Below are positions 23,500-24,962 of a DNA stretch of 24,962 bases, one piece after another. Within the stretch, counting starts at the first letter, position 1, and every line of letters starts with the position of its first letter. The position numbers and the translations under genes were made by a program. The DNA lies in contig JBHIDJ010000038.1 in the NCBI GenBank assembly GCA_046760105.1, forward strand, positions 1-24,962, in the 5' to 3' direction. The DNA comes from JBHIDJ01 sp046760105 (GTDB taxonomy: Bacteria; Pseudomonadota; Gammaproteobacteria; Acidiferrobacterales; SPGG2). The notes under the pieces are model-generated. The model did no database searches and had not been told where the DNA came from. It was given only the letters and a program-made list of their open reading frames with translations.

Positions 23500-24192
23500 A
23501 TGGAAAGACCGGATTTCGCATGTACGCATTTACAACCGCTGGCGGACCGTGACCTCAAATTCTTGATGGATCATTTTCCGCAGCCAGGTCGAAGCTATGA
23601 GGAAATCGCCGAGGTTATTCATCGTCTGCCGACGACCGTGGAATCGATGCTTGAAAGCGAGTTCATATTCGCCAAGATATTAGACCAGCGTAGTGTACTG
23701 CTTGATATTTCGCCTTTCTTATTGTTCAACGTCCTGTTGCGACGTAGCCTTACCGACGCGCGCACCGCAAAGGACAGAAAAGTTATCAACTACATTGCCA
23801 ACTTATTGAGTCTCTTTATCAAGACTGATCGCTTATATCGAGTCCAACAGCATGACAATAAGACATATGAGTATATCATCGACATGATCGATGAAGCGGT
23901 GAATGCGGACTCGCGGCGCCAGTTCCTGGTGTACTCGCACATTGGAAATTATGCGCTCTATCTAACGGGACTATTTCCGCAATGGATCGAATATCGTCAC
24001 CGCTACAAAAAGCGTCCCGTTGATACGAAATTCTTTACCGATTCAGGTCGAGCCTATTTCGAACGGGCTTCGACCCATCCACTGGCACGGGAGTACAAGT
24101 TGAGTGACGTGTTCTTTCACCTCGCTGTCATGTTCGACCAGTACAAACGAGCACTGAACCTGATGGCGAGACAGTATCTGGTGATGTCGTAG
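23500..24192 (+). CDS. Hypothetical protein, 230 residues
   Basis: The predicted product is a soluble, strongly helical protein rich in Leu, Arg and Tyr. It has no signal peptide, membrane segment or known catalytic motif. Segments such as LLDISPFLLFNVLLRRSLTDA, YIANLLSLFIKTDRLYRV and VYSHIGNYALYLTGLFPQWI look like an amphipathic all-helical fold. I do not recognise the family. ATG 23500 is 9 nt after AAGG, and the preceding GTG 23497 (6 nt after it) is equally possible. The gene has its own likely promoter and faces the convergent gene at 24234, with a hairpin between them. Confidence 0.75.
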   Translation: MERPDFACTHLQPLADRDLKFLMDHFPQPGRSYEEIAEVIHRLPTTVESMLESEFIFAKILDQRSVLLDISPFLLFNVLLRRSLTDARTAKDRKVINYIANLLSLFIKTDRLYRVQQHDNKTYEYIIDMIDEAVNADSRRQFLVYSHIGNYALYLTGLFPQWIEYRHRYKKRPVDTKFFTDSGRAYFERASTHPLAREYKLSDVFFHLAVMFDQYKRALNLMARQYLVMS

Positions 24193-24197
24193 AATGT

Positions 24198-24215
24198 GTT
24201 TCTCTCTCGAGAAAC
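24198..24215. terminator. Hairpin between convergent genes
   Basis: GTTTCTC (24198-24204) and GAGAAAC (24209-24215) form a perfect 7-bp stem with loop TCTC, 6 nt after one stop codon and 19 nt from the opposing one. No T-run follows on either strand, so it is a weak terminator candidate. Confidence 0.35.
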
Positions 24216-24233
24216 GTGCAGGCGGGAAGTGGG

Positions 24234-24773
24234 CTAGAGCCTTTGCGAGGTCGTCCGTACAGCTTTACTCAGAATTTGCCAGCACTTTGACTTGAACTCT
24301 TTCGCTCTCTTTTCGTCGTACACCATAGCAGCCAGTTTGGTGCAATCCGTTATCGCCATCTCCAGCCCCTGCCAACTGGCAGGAGCATCTTTGAACTTCT
24401 TGACGACGTTCTCGGCCCGACTGCCAAAGGTCAGCACGGCGGTATTGATCAGCCGAGCTCTGATCGGGGTAAATGTGGCATCCGCATTACGGCGCCGCTC
24501 CACCCCGTCGTATCCAACGGACTGGCCGGCGCCCGCCCCGACCCGCCTATCCCAGGCGGGGGAATCGGACTGAATGAAGCCATCTATGGCAAGATCTTCC
24601 AGCGCGTGTTCGAGCTCATCGAGCGCTACCGCCTTGTTGCGTAACTCCCCAACATTCGACTTGCCATCGACAAGAATAAGTACGGTGCGCAGCCTCTGTT
24701 GCAGCTGGTGCTCGCGTGTGCTTATCTCTTGATCGCCTTTCTCGGTACGGGTAAACACGAGTTCGCTATTCAT
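24234..24773 (-). CDS. Conserved hypothetical protein with winged-helix-like N-terminus
   Basis: This 179-residue protein has an N-terminus (MNSELVFTRTEKG, then EISTREHQLQQRLRTVLILVDGKSNVGELRNKA and ALEDLAIDGFIQ) resembling an uncharacterised proteobacterial family. That family has a small winged-helix-like unit of the form VF.KT.KG..EI.TR...L..R.R..LILVDGK. The C-terminal half is helical and basic (ARLINTAVLTFGSRAENVVKKFKDAP onward). A regulatory role is possible but not shown. ATG 24773 is chosen because GAGG lies 9 nt upstream. An in-frame TTG at 24806 has none. It is convergent with the gene at 23500. Confidence 0.75.
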   Translation of the reverse strand: MNSELVFTRTEKGDQEISTREHQLQQRLRTVLILVDGKSNVGELRNKAVALDELEHALEDLAIDGFIQSDSPAWDRRVGAGAGQSVGYDGVERRRNADATFTPIRARLINTAVLTFGSRAENVVKKFKDAPASWQGLEMAITDCTKLAAMVYDEKRAKEFKSKCWQILSKAVRTTSQRL

Positions 24774-24962
24774 GTGATAAACCTCATTCAGCCTATGCTC
24801 TGACAACCCCGTTCCATAGCGCCTTACGGGGGCGATCCTTTATTGCTTTGGCCCTATCCGAAATCACGGCGAACACAAAACTCACCCCAATCGCGGCATT
24901 GATGGTAAAGATCTAGGATTTCTAAATCAAGAATTGCAAATACTTCCCGTCGAGTTGCTAGC
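24774..24962. other. Right-edge non-coding stretch
   Basis: Beyond the ribosome binding site of the minus-strand gene (GAGG at about 24782-24785) I see no gene, repeat or convincing promoter here. The last 50 bases are AT-richer and may hold upstream elements of a gene outside the window. Confidence 0.4.

Overview
The window comes from a gammaproteobacterium. The chromosomal block leuC-leuD-leuB-asd-fimV is characteristic of that class, FimV is a type IV pilus/polarity protein largely confined to it, and ThyA, FolA, MetH, AroC and the tRNAs are all of proteobacterial type. I cannot name the genus. The content is mostly core metabolism, with a few poorly characterised conserved genes and no transposon, phage or CRISPR.

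Layout. (1) Positions 1-541, minus strand: a tRNA unit with a strong sigma-70 promoter, tRNA-Pro(UGG), and then the 5' half of tRNA-Arg(UCU), whose anticodon loop is interrupted by a group I intron that runs off the left edge. Pairings P1 to P8 can be drawn base by base. (2) 695-2719, plus strand: rhomboid protease, thyA and folA, the last two in tight succession. (3) 2816-10662, minus strand: leuC, leuD, leuB, asd and fimV, covering leucine biosynthesis, the aspartate-semialdehyde branch point and a large pilus-assembly protein. (4) 11030-13773: a small plus-strand unknown gene overlapping convergently with an MFS transporter, which follows aroC on the minus strand. (5) 14151-21275, plus strand: a TraB/GumN-family protein, a putative zinc metallopeptidase overlapping an ATP-grasp ligase by ATGA, and metH. 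(6) 21349-24773: a PflX-like radical SAM protein, a PEBP-family protein, a 66-residue unknown, a 230-residue unknown with its own extended -10 promoter, and a convergent winged-helix-like unknown.

The most notable signals are: (a) the group I intron inside tRNA-Arg(UCU); (b) a family of heptanucleotide-period tracts (consensus about RAGTNGY) arranged as facing inverted arms at five intergenic sites, abutting or containing the stop codons of folA, fimV, leuD, leuC, aroC and the TraB gene; (c) the metallopeptidase/ATP-grasp pair, whose first gene seems to start at a non-canonical ATT behind an excellent ribosome binding site; (d) an intrinsic-terminator-like hairpin on the minus strand upstream of aroC, within an otherwise gene-free 377-base gap, which suggests a leader or small RNA.

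Functionally, thyA and folA make a dTMP/folate module. leuCDB supplies the last steps to 2-oxoisocaproate. asd and aroC are branch-point enzymes of the aspartate and aromatic pathways. metH links folate to methionine. The remaining genes look like single conserved housekeeping or orphan loci.
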